Below, in pieces: positions 39,939-52,345 of a stretch of 64,000 nucleotides of DNA (position 1 is its first letter; each line of letters opens with the position of its first letter). The stretch is from Owenia fusiformis. Taxonomy: Eukaryota; Annelida; Polychaeta; Sabellida; Oweniidae. Position numbers and translations under genes: made by a program. The DNA lies in assembly GCA_903813345.2 (NCBI GenBank), contig CAIIXF020000009.1:21971759-22035758 (forward strand). Reading direction: 5' to 3'. The notes beneath the pieces were generated by a model. That model did not search any database, had not been told where the DNA came from, and worked only from the letters and a program-made list of their open reading frames with translations.

Positions 39939-40457
39939 GTACAAGTCGCTATAGGAGATTGTAATTAGTGGCATATCAATCTCTCTTCACTCGTTGACCG
40001 AAAACGTCTCATTCGGGAGGTAATTATTTCGATTTCACCAAGGTTCATTTCATGATGTACTAGGCTTACCACGAGTTCCATTTTGATTCCATTTTGATTC
40101 TTAAAGGTAAGCATGCCTTTCAAGATATTATAGTCTTGCTTCTGGGCCCTCTGACCCCTCTGCACACTTCACCCGCTTCCAGAGACGTATTTACAAGAGT
40201 ACTAAGCCAAGGGATCTATTATTGTGTTGTAATTATAAACTTCAATTGCCCCTTTTAAAATAGAAGATCGAATACAAGGAAGCCCTTCAGGATCACTTGC
40301 GGTGTTCTTTACCTAGAATTGAAAAACTCCCAGGGACTTTCAAAGGGTGAGAACTTTGATTCCTCTTTCATCATAATGTTCATTTAATGTTTTGGTTCAG
40401 TCAGTCATTGCACAGAATTGGTCGAATAGCCGATAGATGTCATTCATTGATTAAACA

Positions 40458-40905
40458 TGACGTCATATTTGAGATCTTAAGATAAATCTGACGTCATGAC
40501 GTCAGTGCCATAGAAACTGAGATTGTCTTGTTTTATTTTGACGTCATTCCAATGTAATGAACCAGTTATATCACCAAAAGTTAACATATTTTGTTTGAAA
40601 TTGGCCGAAAAGTTAAAGGTATGAGGATTCAAATCTCAACGGAATCAAACAGATCAACCTTCAAAGTTACAGAAACCTGAGATGACTAAGCCTCCACGTG
40701 TATTTTACTACTCCTACCACACCGTTGAAGTTTACTCCTTTCATCATTTTGACGTCATTTTGTATTGACTTCAATGGCGTAATAGGTGATTTTTGTTAAT
40801 TTATTTCAAAGTTATTTCGCCGAAAATTTGTGACACCTATATTGTTCAAAGTGGGTTAGATTGATAGGCATTAGTACCTAGTTACAGGAACCTGAGATGA
40901 CTAAG
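40458..40905. repeat. Tandem repeat with a cluster of TGACGTCA octamers
   Basis: TGACGTCA occurs at 40458, 40489, 40497, 40539 and 40750. The last two begin copies of a repeat of about 211 bp that both end ACAG(A)AACCTGAGATGACTAAG (near 40690 and 40902). Confidence 0.65.
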
Positions 40906-41617
40906 GTGCCATTTCAAAGTCCCGCGTTCTGTTAAAGTTCAAAAGTTTTCAACTGAGGAAATCCCATTGACTTTTAAAAACCGGAAGTCAAGGTTTTGCG
41001 CATGCGCATTGTATTTTTGGAAAAATTCTGGGCAATGGTATTATTCTTCTGATTAGTTTATCATTAGAATAAGGTGGCATCTTCAACGTATACTAAATTG
41101 ATTGCCCTTGCAATCTGACACTTAACTTTTTGATGGAGCTTCAGAATTTACATCATACATTTAAATTAATATTAGTCTAAAGCAAACGGTCGTCGTAACT
41201 GACGACAGTGCCCCTTTAATCTAATTATACCTTGAGATTAACCGAATAAAGGTGAGATACTATATATCTACATGAATATATATTATTCAGGAAAGAAGGA
41301 TAGTCCTGTATGATCCAGATCTTTTATATAAAATATTTCCATGTCATATCAATGGGGGGGGGGGGTGTTTAATTGCTCACTGGATATATGAGTTTAATTG
41401 TGTGGTGAAGAAATTCCTGTCTTATCAGGTGCTTATCGATTCCATTCTTGAATTGATTTAGGTGCCTATTACGGATTTGGGAAAATTGTTCCATGTGTTG
41501 ACAATTCTATTTCCGAATACATTTTAACCTGCTTAGGCCTATAGGGAAGTCTGCTTATCTATGGCTTAATTTTTCTGTATTTACTCTCGTCATCTTGTTT
41601 GTGCAATGTTACTGTTC

Positions 41618-41784
41618 CAGGCCCGTAGCCAGGGGGGGGGGGGTCCCCTGGCCAAAAATTATTTCAAAATCATGCAGTTTTTCACCATTTTTAGCCATAT
41701 TTGGGCCAAAATTGTCAAATGTTAACCCCCCCTGGAAATTTTTGAAAACTGAACCCCCCTTGGCAAATCCTGGCTACGGGCCTG
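41618..41784. mobile_element. Complete 167-bp MITE with GGCCCGTAGCC ends
   Basis: CAGGCCCGTAGCCAGG at the left and CCTGGCTACGGGCCTG at the right are perfect inverted partners. Flanks are CTGTTC on both sides (41612-41617, 41785-41790), a 6-bp target duplication. The interior runs from a G run through AAAATCATGCAGTTTTTCAC to a CCCCCTGG stretch. Other copies are at 41830-42140 (truncated, inverted), 45380-47079 (interrupted) and 59903-60062 (right end decayed). Confidence 0.9.
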
Positions 41785-41829
41785 CTGTTCTGCCTGAAAA
41801 TGTCATGGTCTGAAAAAATTGTTCCATTA

Positions 41830-42140
41830 TTCAAAAATGTTCAGGCAAGGAATGGGAGGCCAGGAGAACAATTCGTCTTCACAATTCTGAGCACCTTTCG
41901 CATGATTTTTTGCCAAAACTGTCAAAAAGCTCCCCCCCCCTTGGCAAAAACCCGGCAAAAACTCCCCCCTTGGTAAAACTGCCCCCCCCCCGGCCCCCCC
42001 CACACTGAGGTATATCAGGGTTCACTTTTTGAAGAATTCCAGGGGTTCACTTGTGATAATTTTGGTCCAAAAATGGCCAAAATCACTTAAAAAGTGCTCA
42101 GAATGGTGAAAAACTGCATGATTTTGGCCAGGGTTCGCTC
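41830..42140 (-). mobile_element. Truncated, C-rich copies of the GGCCCGTAGCC MITE
   Basis: Contains AATGGTGAAAAACTGCATGA and the C runs of the family but lacks the CAGGCCCGTAG terminus. It lies just upstream of the candidate AKTIP promoter. Confidence 0.6.
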
Positions 42141-42179
42141 GAACCCAGTCGATCTGTTTCTTGTGGCTCCTGCTCCTGG

Positions 42180-42355
42180 GCTACAAAGACTACATGTACC
42201 CAAGGCCGTAATTTCCCGGGTGAAATAATTCGCAATCATTTCGTTCAGAGCTTCGTGTATTTCCGTAAACCGAGAATTTCCGGAAATGTAAAAATAAAAT
42301 AAAATATCTAGAAAACTGAAAAATGTAGCACAAACGCAGATTTTGGCTTTCACAG
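42180..42355 (+). promoter_or_regulatory. AKTIP: Candidate AKTIP promoter and non-coding first exon
   Basis: Unlike its AT-rich surroundings this stretch has about eight CpGs within 100 bp. It contains a palindromic ETS-type site, ATTTCCGGAAAT, at 42276-42287, the kind of element common in housekeeping promoters. A good splice donor follows: CACAG|GTAAAT, with the exon end at 42355. The matching acceptor is TTTTAG before 43036, which would give a 680-bp 5'UTR intron and a 69-nt leader before the ATG at 43105. The transcription start cannot be placed from sequence. A GTG-initiated open frame on the minus strand (42087-42353) overlaps it but shows no recognised domain. Confidence 0.4.
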
Positions 42356-43035
42356 GTAAATTATGGGTCTAACATTGAGAATGCACCAAGTTAGTGACAT
42401 GTGTAATCGCTTTTGATCACTTAACACCACTAGTTTAGCGTAGTAATGAAAGAAATAAGAATTAGTTCCTTGATTTTTTTTATTTTATTGAAATTCAAAT
42501 CAAATGAAAAACTCAAATTCAATTGACTAGGCTAGGCCTATCAAAAGTCAAAACATGTGAGTCAATTTAGTCCGGCTTTACTCAATGATATATTTCTAAT
42601 TATCCAGAGATGTAGATGTGGGTAGAACATCCATTTTAGATACAGCTGTCGAGTGGGTTCCTCTCCTCAGTGTTCCCTGTCAGTAAGAGGGGGATTCAGA
42701 GAATACATATGTCTATAATGTAAATGTGTATTGAGAAAACATCGTAGCCAATTTGTCAATGACATCTGAAACACAACTGTTGCAATAATTAGGACCACAA
42801 CACATGCGAGTCTAAGGGGTCTTAAAGTGTTAGCGTTCGGAGATTGAGAAATGTCAGACACTACTTAAATTTTAGAAGAAAGGTTGATCTTTCGTTTCAT
42901 ATTCTCAAAGTAAGTTGAAGTTATCATATTTGAAATCGTCAGTAGTTTTCCAGAATACCTGTGCGGTGATAGGACCATTTCCCCTGTATGACTTTTAGTT
43001 AAGCTCTGATTTATAGTTTTGTTTTGATGTTTTAG

Positions 43036-43104
43036 GTACTGATGTTGGGAAAAAGTTGACAGGAAGTCCAGAATTGAAGCCTCCAAAGCTAGGCCATAAG
43101 CAAC
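43036..43104 (+). other. AKTIP: AKTIP 5'UTR portion of the first coding exon
   Basis: Sequence between a plausible acceptor (GTTTTGATGTTTTAG, ending 43035) and the chosen ATG. The frame reading LTGSPELKPPK through it resembles the human N-terminal LTGDVKTSPP region. That frame ends in phase 1 at the donor at 43122 and meets a TGA at once in exon 2, so I treat it as untranslated unless a small alternative exon exists. Confidence 0.4.
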
Positions 43105-46100
43105 ATGTCAAACAAAGGAAAGGTGAGTGTTATCCATATTATTTTGTCTTATGGGGAAAACTGAAAAATGGAAAATCATCAGGGGTTTCACTAAAACATC
43201 AGTTTCAGCTTACTCGGTTTTATTTTTGCAAAAAGTTGGACTGAAGTTTGCAATGCTGCACTATGATTTCATGTTGAGGTTATTCTATTGATTATATTCC
43301 ATTATCCAGATTGTATTTTATAGGTCTACCATACTGATATATGATATATTTGTAATTTCACCCTTATTTTCAAATTGACCTACTTTTGCAATTTGACTTC
43401 AAAGTTTGTTCAAGGAATCACAATATGAGCCTACTGAATGATGCCAATTTTGACATCATGTCTTTTTTATTTCACCTTCACAAGTCCCTGGTGTTTGGTG
43501 GTTAGTGATCAGCGGTTGGCATTCAGTGTCTTGAAACAAGTGGAAGGTAGTGACATTTTGCATGTTGATACCTTATATTTCTTTAGGAGCATGACACTAA
43601 TAAACAAAATGAGAAGACCCCACTGATGCGGCAAGGGTCTGCTGGTGGTAGGAAGCAACTACCTGCTGTACCAGATGCTGACACCCAACTCTCTCTTGCC
43701 TCTAAGATGATCGACAAAAAGACATCCACTGCTAAAGGCAATCATTCCTATGGACCATTCTTCTTAGAATATTCTCTATTAGCTGAGTAGTAAGTTACTT
43801 TATGACAAGTCATTAGGTTTCAGAATGAATGTATGCCATATGAGACATAGTCTTAAAGTTGAGAAGTATCTTGCTCATCATCACAAATTACCTTACCACT
43901 TGAAGAATAAATACGAATAAGCCTTACGATTTAGTTTTCAAATACTAAAAGTAAAAGGGTCATTTTGTTCATGATTGAAAATATATTCACATGTAGAATA
44001 ATAGCATCTTCCAAAGAGTAAACATAACTTTTCGAAAACGGGTTATTTTTTCTCAATTCTTACCTGACCTTTTCAGCTTTGATTCACAATTATCTGACAT
44101 TTACCCAAAAAATACAATTTAAAATTCTCTGACATGTCAAGCCCCTTTTTGGTCTAATTTAATTCGAAAATTTCCCGAATCGTGCTGGAAAAATGTATGC
44201 ATTTGCTGTCAATACTTTTTGGAATAAAAGTCATAAAAAAGCCACCAATATTTATGTTTTCTTTTTGTTTTTAGTAACCAGCTCCAAAAGCAGAAACTTC
44301 CAGGAGTTTATGTAATTCCATCTGCCAAATCAGCTCTATGTAAGTATACGTATAAGGCAACAAGAAGTAGATTCTTTGTTTATATCCTGGAAAAATTCAA
44401 ATAACAGTGCAAGTGTACAAGGAAACACAACCAAATGTATGCAATTTCTACAAAAGTTATATTTACATGTATTACATACCTAGCGAAGCATTTGTATGGA
44501 AGTCAATGGAGCGGAAGGCCGGCTATATATTCCTGTATAGCCGCCAAACTTTATTACCATGATAATTTTATGACATCATAACATACAGACAAAGTTATTT
44601 TGACTGGAATCATGTAAAACTTTGGTCTTTTTTCGCGCATTTCTACATATTATCTTCATGAAATGTTATGTAAATGTACTTTAGGTATGTAATACAACAA
44701 TTATGTCCGTATCATAGAATATATGCCTTCGGTCTGTCGTAATATAGCCCTCGCAAGCTCGGGCTATTTTGATGACAGACCTCAGGCATATATTTAATGA
44801 TAGGGACATAACTGCTAAGTATTTTGCCAACTGTATTAATTAGTTAAATATCTTTTTGTATTGCTTTATTGTTCTTGTCTTGTGCTGATGGATGTGTTTG
44901 TGTTAGGGTGTTTCACTTTTCAACTTTTTTTCCAAATAATAATGCAAGGGTACCAGGAAACACAACAAAATGTATGCAATGGTATGTAGATGGTAAATAT
45001 TACATTGTGACTGTACAGATTCATGATTGATATAGTGTTCGTTGGGATTCGTCACTCCGTGGAGTTGCCATTTTCTAATTAGGTTTTGGGTATGCTGCGA
45101 AAATTACTTGGCAGCCATTTTGAATTTGTTGATAAAAAGTGAGGTATTTATCTTGTTGATTAGTATATTACATTGAAACAGTTTCATAGTATGCAATATA
45201 ATTATATTATTAACAATCATGTATAAACAGTCTATAAACAATCTGCCATCTATGTATTCTTGCAGTTTGGAATGGTATCCTGTTTATAAGGCAAGGGATT
45301 TACCAAGAGGGAATTTTCCGCTTCTCTCTTCATATTCCAGAAAACTACCCTGATGGGGATTGTCCTGTAAGTATATGTATGTGTCCGTAGCCAGGATTTG
45401 CCAAGGGGGGTTCAGTTTTTATGTCCCCACCACATAGTGTGGGGCCATATTGTCGGCCTAGGCGTGTCCATCTGTCTGTCCGTCCGTACGTCCGGGAGTT
45501 TTCTCCAAAACCGCTACAGATATCACCTTCAAATTTTCAGGGATAACTTATGAGTGCCTATTGATGTGGATGAAAGAAATTTAACTCGAAACCTACTTCC
45601 TGTCGGCCATTTTGAAGTCAAATGCTAAAATCCTTGTCTGCAAACTTTAAGAAAAATGGCTTCACAGTGGCTTTTAAAACTTTAATATCTTGTTCAGCTC
45701 ACTTCATTCTAGATCTGATGAGGTTTTGGACCTGTTAGCTCAGTCATGTCAGCCATTTTGAATGTCTTAAGAAAAGTTAGCGCGCGATAAAACTTTGTAT
45801 CATATTGAATGGTGTTTTTGAGTTTTCATACTCTAACTATTTAGTAGCTTTATAAATAATTTCAGATGTACTTTGTTGTAAAAGCCTATGTTATTGTTAA
45901 CAGTAGTTATATGTGATAATTTTGTAAAAAGAAATCAGCAAAAACTCATAAGGACTTTTTTATTTTTCGGTCCTAAAATCTTGTCTGTGAAGTCTTGTCT
46001 GCGCGTTTTCAGGTGAACCGTTTGGTGGATCAATTTCAAATTTTCAGGGATGATTCTTAGTATAAAAATCTAGATCTCATTAGTTTTTTGGCATTCTAGG

Positions 46101-49100
46101 TAAATGTCAAGGCAGCCATTTTGGATTTTCTGTCCTAAAATCTTGTCTGTAAAGTCTTGTCTACGCTTTTCCAGGTGAACCGTTCTGTAGATCAATTTAA
46201 AAATTTCAGGGATGATTCTTAGTATGGAAATCTAGAACTGATTAGTTTTTTGGCATTCTGGGTAAATGTCAAGGCAGCCATTTTGGATTTTCCGTCCTAA
46301 AATCTTGTCTTTAAATTAAAGTCTTGTCTACGCATTTTGGATTTTCCGTCTTAAAATCTTGTCTGTAAAGTCTTGTCTACGCGTTTTTAGGTGAACCGTT
46401 CGGTAGATCAATTTCAAATTTTCAGGGATGATTCTTAGTATGAAAATCTACATCTGATTACTTTTTTTGCATTCTGCGTAAATGTTAAGGCAGCCATTTT
46501 GGATTTTCTGTCCTAAAATCTTGTCTGTAAAGTCTTGTCTACCCGTTTTCAGGGAACCGTTTGATAGATCAATTTCATATTTTCAAGGATGATTTTTAGT
46601 ATGAAAATCTACAAACAGATTAGTTTTTTGACATTCTGTGTAAATGTCAAGGCAGCCATTATGGATTTTCCATCCTGAAATCTTGTCTGTAAAGTCTTGT
46701 TTACATGTTTTCTGGTTAAGTGTGTGACGGATCAATTTCAAATTTAGAAATCTAGAAGTGACTAAATTTTTGGCATTCTGGGTAAATTTTAAGGTGGCCA
46801 TTTTGGATTTTCCGTCCTCAAATTGTGTTGGTCAAGTCTTGTCTACTCATTTTCAGGATAACCATTTGAGGGGATCACCCATTGGTGGGGACATTTTGTA
46901 CACATTTGTGTTCTTGTAAAAAAATTCCAGGGGGGGTTCACATTTGACAATTTTGGCCCAAATATGACTAAAATCACTTGAGAAGTGCTCAAAATGGTGA
47001 AAAACTGCATGCTTTTGAAAGAATTTTTGGCCAGGGGGGGGTTTCCCGAACCCTGCGAACCCCCCTGGCTACGGGCCTGCTTATAAACTACATCGTTTAA
47101 ATGATATGCGAGTAAGATGTATCAATACATTTATGATATTGCTTTATAAAGTCAGTTTCAGCTTACTAGGTTTTATTGATTTTCTCTGGACGATCTATTT
47201 TTGCAAAAAGTTGGACTGAAGTTTGCAATGCTGCACTATGATTTCATGTTGAGGTTATTCTATTGATTATATTCCATTATCCAGATTGTATCAATACATT
47301 TATGATATTGCCTTATAAACTGAATCTTTGAAAATGATATGCGAGTAATATGTCTCAATACATTTATGATATTGCCTTATAAACTGAATCTTTGAAAATG
47401 ATATGGGAATAAGTCTTTATACATTTATGTTTGACATAAAAACAAGTTTGATTTTTAAAAAAGAATCGGAAAAAGCAAGCAGCTCCAAAGTGTCGATACT
47501 TTCTTGTCATGTTTATTCACAAAGATCAGGTCAAGTTGCTCGGAGAAATATTTCCTATCAATTAAATATTTTTACTCTTTAATGAAGTGTTCACTAAAGG
47601 GATTTTAAAGATTTAGCTTTCTTATATAATTCATTTCAGAAACTTGTATTCGATCCTCCTGTATTCCATCCAGTCATAGATCCAGAAACGGGACATTTAG
47701 ACGTCACCAGAGCATTCCAGAAATGGCGACGTAACCACAATCATATATGGCAGGTGCTACTCTATGCACGGAGAGTCTTCTACAAGATAGAGACAAAATC
47801 TCCACTCAACCCTGAAGCTGCAGTTTTGTAAGATGTTTTTATATACAAAGATGAGGGTTGTCCAAAACATTTTGACATACTTTCTCTTATTTTGTAAAAT
47901 TGGAAAATGACAAATGATTGCTCAATATATGTTTACCAAGTTTAAGAATGAATACATAACACTTTGAATTCAACAATGTCAAAACATTTTTAACAACCCT
48001 TGCGTATCCAGAATATTATAAAATTGATTTTCTGAAGTACCTAGTGCAAAGATTTTTTTGATTTTTTTTAATCATTTATTTCATAAATTAAGTTCATGGT
48101 ATAAAATTATACATGTTGTACCGCCTAGGTTTGAACATAAACATTGTTGGCAGTTGTGCAAAGATCAAAGCCCACTTTATTGATAAATGAGTTTTCTGAT
48201 TGAAGAGAATAGTTTGATGGTTCGGGGTCAAATGATGATGTTTTAATTTTAAGCCAGCTTTCATTTTAATTCAATAGTGTAATATTCAAAAGCCTCAGCA
48301 ATGAGATGAAGATTATTTGAAAGGTTTGTAATTCATTCCAAGCCAGGTGACTCAGGAGTCAGATCGTTTGATCTGGGCCAGATGAATTATGTTAATGTTT
48401 GCCTTGTTTCAATTTAAAAGAGAAGGTAACTTACTCTTTCAAATAACATCAAAACTGTCAGTTTATTTATCTTAATCAGAGCCTAACTATTTAGCTCGGA
48501 CACTCAAGGTGTTGATACTTAACACTTCTGATGTACCTTGATGGGGTCTGTTGTTTCGTTAACTTAAACATTGCAAAAATGATACTTTAATCATTGACCC
48601 AAAATGGTTTCATGTTTTATTTAATCTCATTGCAGATATGAGCAAGAAATAGAGGTTTACAAACAGAGAGTGGCAGAGAGCATCAAGAAATGTAAAGACC
48701 ACGTTTATGATTCACCAAACTCAGATGACCCCCATGCTATAAAGTAAGTGAATTGTGAAATCCTGTGTAAAGGTTTTGCAAAAGTTCTATATTAAGATTG
48801 AAAGTGCTTTCTGTCAGGAATGGTGTCACAACCTCTCGAGTTATTCAACTAAATAATAAAGACCACTGATCTTCCCAAATTTTTTCCTAACAAAATGTTC
48901 TATTCTTTGGCAACAGAAATTGGTCATTCATTTGACAAAAGATGTCATGTGGGATGTAAATTTAGGTTATCAGTCTAGTATACAGACAGATTGAAGAAAA
49001 CTGTTGTTACTTTTTGGTTAATGCTCCAATGTGAATGGAGTAGCTTAGCGTTTCTGAAGCTATGGTGTTTGTTTTAATGACCCTTTATTTGTATATGTCT

Positions 49101-50441
49101 TTATTATGTGACCACTGCCTGCCTGTCTTCAACTTTTTGTGGATGGTATTTGGCGGTTGGCATCTGTTACAAATTGTGGTCAGCATCTGTAACAAATGGC
49201 ATATTGATTTGCATGTTAATGCCTTGCCCTTTAATTGTATATGTCTTTATTCCATAAATGTATTTGTCATAGATAATAATTGTCATGTTTTCAGGTTTAG
49301 TCCCTGGGAAGTAGATGTACATGGGGATGCCAGGGAACAGGTATTGACCCCCAAGGTAAACAGAGGTAACTAGTTTGGTGGTGGGCTTTTATTAACCAAA
49401 GTGGCTAGAGGTCTGATAACCTTACCACAGAGTCTAAAGTAAGAAGTAATGATTATCAATTCAATATTCTTCTGTGGTAAATTACTAGATCTCTTGACAT
49501 TGCTTTTAGAAAGTTAATATACTCTTGAATCTGCTTCTTTTGACTTATAATTGGAAATATCATTTATTTCTTTAAATTGATTTTAAGCTGCTTTTCACAC
49601 CTGTCTTATATTAGTATATGCTTTTCCCAATGGTGATGATTTTTATTTTTATGATACCACCACCAGAAGTTGTGACATATTGTAAATGTCTCCAACTTTT
49701 TGTGGCCTACTAGTAATGCTGGTAGATGAATTTGATTCAGGCTTTACATGGTAATACCTTAGGGACAGAGGACATCTGCTCAAAAAGAAATTTTCAAGAT
49801 GGCCACTAAATTCAAAAATAAGTATTATTTGTAAAAAATATAATACCAGTTGGCATTGGACTCAAATGATTAAAATACTGTACCAGTTTTAAAAGCTGAT
49901 ATCTTATGGCAATAGGACCTCTGCTTGAGAAGGATTTCCTGATATGTAGATTTGTGGAAAGGAGAAAATACTACTGCCTGGTTTAATTAACCATATATTA
50001 TAATATGTTCGAGACAAGCTTTGATAAAATACATGTATGTTTGTTTGCTTGGATCTGCTACTCCGGAGAGTTGCTTTTTTACGTCGGCACCAAAAGTGGT
50101 GACATATTGTTATGGTCTCCAGCTTATTTGTGACAGCGTATGGCGGTTGGTGTTTCATGTCTGTCACAAATGGCTGGTGATGCAATTTTGCATGTTAATG
50201 CCTAGTTTTAGTTAAAATTTGTTTTAATTTTGTTTAGTAAATATTTACCTGTTTTTTGCTCTCTACATACGGAAATTAACATTTGGAATCTCTGAGGGCT
50301 GTCCAAAAGGATACTATATTTCATTTTCCAACATTTTTTCAGATCTGCCTCAGTGACAAAAATGCGCAGACTTCTGGACTTTCCTGGATTGATAGAGGCT
50401 CAACTAAGGTTTTCTCTAGGGATGATTCAGCAAATGCATAG
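43105..50441 (+). CDS. AKTIP: AKT-interacting protein (AKTIP/FTS), UEV-type E2 variant; complete, 8 coding exons
   Basis: Exons: 43105-43122, 43587-43789, 44275-44339, 45266-45366, 47640-47827, 48636-48743, 49295-49355, 50343-50441; every intron is GT-AG and the phases join to 280 residues (human about 292). Family role: AKTIP joins Hook proteins and FHIP in the FHF complex, which links endosomal and other vesicle cargo to dynein; AKT1 and telomere roles are reported in mammals. Seen here: a charged, probably disordered N-terminus (1-56), then the UEV core with [14 protein letters not shown] (60-73), [21 protein letters not shown] (119-129), [12 protein letters not shown] (133-144), [13 protein letters not shown] (157-169), [12 protein letters not shown] (183-194) and FSPWEVDVH, and a C-terminal tail containing GLSW like the human protein. 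The E2 active-site cysteine is absent: the equivalent stretch reads GHLDV, so it should be catalytically inactive. The ATG at 43105 (context CAACATGT) is chosen because only its frame is phase-compatible with exon 2; the alternative frame hits a stop. Identity is from memory of the human protein. Confidence 0.96.
43199..43318. repeat. Intron 1 segment duplicated in intron 4 of AKTIP
   Basis: TCAGTTTCAGCTTACTCGG and the following ~100 bp recur almost unchanged at 47150-47290, where 19 bp (GATTTTCTCTGGACGATCT) are inserted after TTTTATT. Confidence 0.85.
44701..44811. repeat. 111-bp hairpin in AKTIP intron 3
   Basis: TTATGTCCGTATCAT at 44701 and ATGATAGGGACATAA ending 44811 pair, with inner pairing through ATATGCCTTCGGTCTGTC and GACAGACCTCAGGCATAT and through TAGCCCTCGCAAGCTCGGGCTA at the tip. 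A weaker pair (GTATTACATACC, GGTATGTAATAC) encloses it at 44469 and 44685. Confidence 0.8.
45380..47079. mobile_element. GGCCCGTAGCC MITE in AKTIP intron 4, split by a second element
   Basis: TCCGTAGCCAGGATTTGCC starts about 14 bp after the exon 4 donor, and CCTGGCTACGGGCCTG ends at 47079. Compared with the complete 167-bp copy, the order is interrupted after TTCAGTTTTT (45420) and resumes at AAAATTCCAGGGGG (46920). Confidence 0.82.
45421..46894. mobile_element. Inner element with ATGTCCCCACCA ends and ~162-bp tandem repeats
   Basis: ATGTCCCCACCACATAGTG at the left and GGTGGGGACAT at the right form short inverted ends, followed inside by CTGTCTGTCCGTCCGTACG. From about 45930 to 46880 about six tandem units of roughly 162 bp carry GGCAGCCATTTTGGATTTTC, CTTGTCTGTAAAGTCTTG and CAGGGATGATTCTTAGTATG. 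One unit holds an extra 53-bp partial duplication near 46320. Confidence 0.8.
47085..47440. repeat. ~65-bp tandem repeat in AKTIP intron 4
   Basis: Four spaced copies of TCAATACATTTATGATATTG plus CTTATAAACTGAATC-type and AAATGATATGCGAGTAA. The intron 1 duplicate (47150-47290) sits between the first and second copies. Confidence 0.75.
49060..50215 (+). repeat. Dispersed repeat family, copies near AKTIP exon 7
   Basis: Copies carry GTGACATATTG, TCCAACTTTTTGTGGATGG, TTGGCGGTTGGCAT, CTGTAACAAATGGC and TTGCATGTTAATGCC in that order. Seen at 49060-49240, 49660-49720 and 50085-50210, with further copies at 43455-43575, 52220-52345 and (minus) 58740-58895. All six lie in or near AKTIP and the Rab gene. 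Confidence 0.7.
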
Positions 50442-52219
50442 ATAACCAGAAGGAACAATTGCCAACAAGATTGTGCTTTAAACTATTAAAGCCTAATCTA
50501 CACCAACAAGGCACGGTGGGATCTCGGTACTAAATGTAGGATTGCATTAAACTTGAAAGATATGTGGTGATCAAATCAGTCCAAAGCACAATCTCAAAAA
50601 TACTCATTTAGATTGACTTTATTTTTTGGATCAAACTGAAAATTCATTAAATCAGCCAATATTTCTCCTATTATATGGAACAACCATGAGGATGTAGAAT
50701 CATTTTTTGGAGTTAGTGTCATCATGCCAAATACTGTACTCTGGGCAATTGTTGGCATAATAACGAAGAGCAAGAGCTGAAATTGGAATGATAATGCTCT
50801 GGAGATTATCTAGAATATGGTGATCAATGCAGTTTTTGTGATAGCTCTTATTGCAACCACAATGTCAGGATGCCTAGTATAACCCCTACTGTCGTCAGAT
50901 GCATCAGAACTATTTTTATTGACAATATGACATAGCCATGTCTGTATGTGTGCTCCACATAGATTATGTCATTCAATGTAAAATCAAAATATTTAAAAAC
51001 GTATTTATATTTTATCATACATGAACAATTTTTGATACAATGTACGGGGTCAGTATCCACTGTTCAACACATGTTTCATTCAGAACACCATATCTTCTCA
51101 CAAATGAGCCAGTAATACTAAGTTCAGAAATACCACATCAAGAATAAGTGCTTTTCTTAATTAATTTGTTTTCAGACCTACTAGGAAGTGTCTATTTGTG
51201 CAGTTGCATACCCAAAACCTTTTCGTATAAAAATATAATTTCTAGTTGAGACAATTTAAATTTTGTCTGTGTATAGTATACTGCACTTGTGCCAATTCCA
51301 TGTTTAACCATTTTTAACGTGGTCATCAATATATTGTTATCATGTTTTCACTATTTAGTCAACCACTATGATCATATATCGAAATATTTTACCACTTCCT
51401 TTTAGTTTAGAAGTCCATATATTATTCATAATTCAATAAACTGAGTTAAATCCAATTTCAAATTGCTCAATTTCTTTAACAACGATGTGAAATTAAATGG
51501 TGCTACTCCTTTTCTGTTGAAACCCAGAAAATACAGACTTATTCAGGCACAATATTTTTCTGTATTTTACTGGAATCATTTATTTTTCTTGACCCCCAAA
51601 CACTGAACACTTAGTCTTGCCTGAAACAGGAATAAGCCCCTAGGACACTTTTTCATATGTATATGCTCTACCATTGAGCTATATGATGTATATGGGCAGA
51701 CCATATGCCATTCAATAATGCCAAGAAAAAAGTCATTGAACATTGGAGTTATTTTCGTATTTTCCCCTTTCAAAGTATTTCTAGTTTGAACTTTTTGTGT
51801 GGTGCTTTTATTTTAAAAAAGATAAGTTATGGATATTTGCCTAAATATCAATGGTAGTGTGCCTCTGTATGTTGCAGTGTATATCAGCAACAATATATCA
51901 TCACTGATTGTATGTGGTTGCACTTTCAATTACATTATTTGAAATAACTGAATCAATGTCTATCAAGTGTTTGAAGTCAAAGTTTAGTTATGTAATAATA
52001 TGATGATAAAATTATATTTGATGCGATGACAGAATACAGAGATGTATTTTTGAAAGGGTGACATTTGAGCCATCCCTGATCTATTTTGATATTATGGGAT
52101 ATTTAAATGTTATTAAATTTGATGTCCATGTATTTTTGATTTTGCTGCTGTATGTATTGAGTTGGAATTATTTAAAGGACCATGTATATAAGGTCTTAAT
52201 TTTAAATGAAAAATCATTT

Positions 52220-52345
52220 TATGTCACCATCACTACTGTTGAAAAATAGTTGTAGTCTCCTGATTTTTTTGTGGATGGTGTTTTGCGGTCAGCATTTGGC
52301 GTCTATAATAAATTGCAGGTGGTGACATTTTGCATATCAATACCT
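52220..52345 (+). repeat. Copy of the GGTGGTGACATTTTGCAT repeat
   Basis: TTGTGGATGGTGTTTTGCGG followed by GGTGGTGACATTTTGCATA; part of the family described at 49060. Confidence 0.7.

Noticed and set aside
42087-42353. Divergent minus-strand gene sharing the AKTIP promoter
   Set aside because: The frame starts with GTG, runs into a transposon copy and has no known domain.
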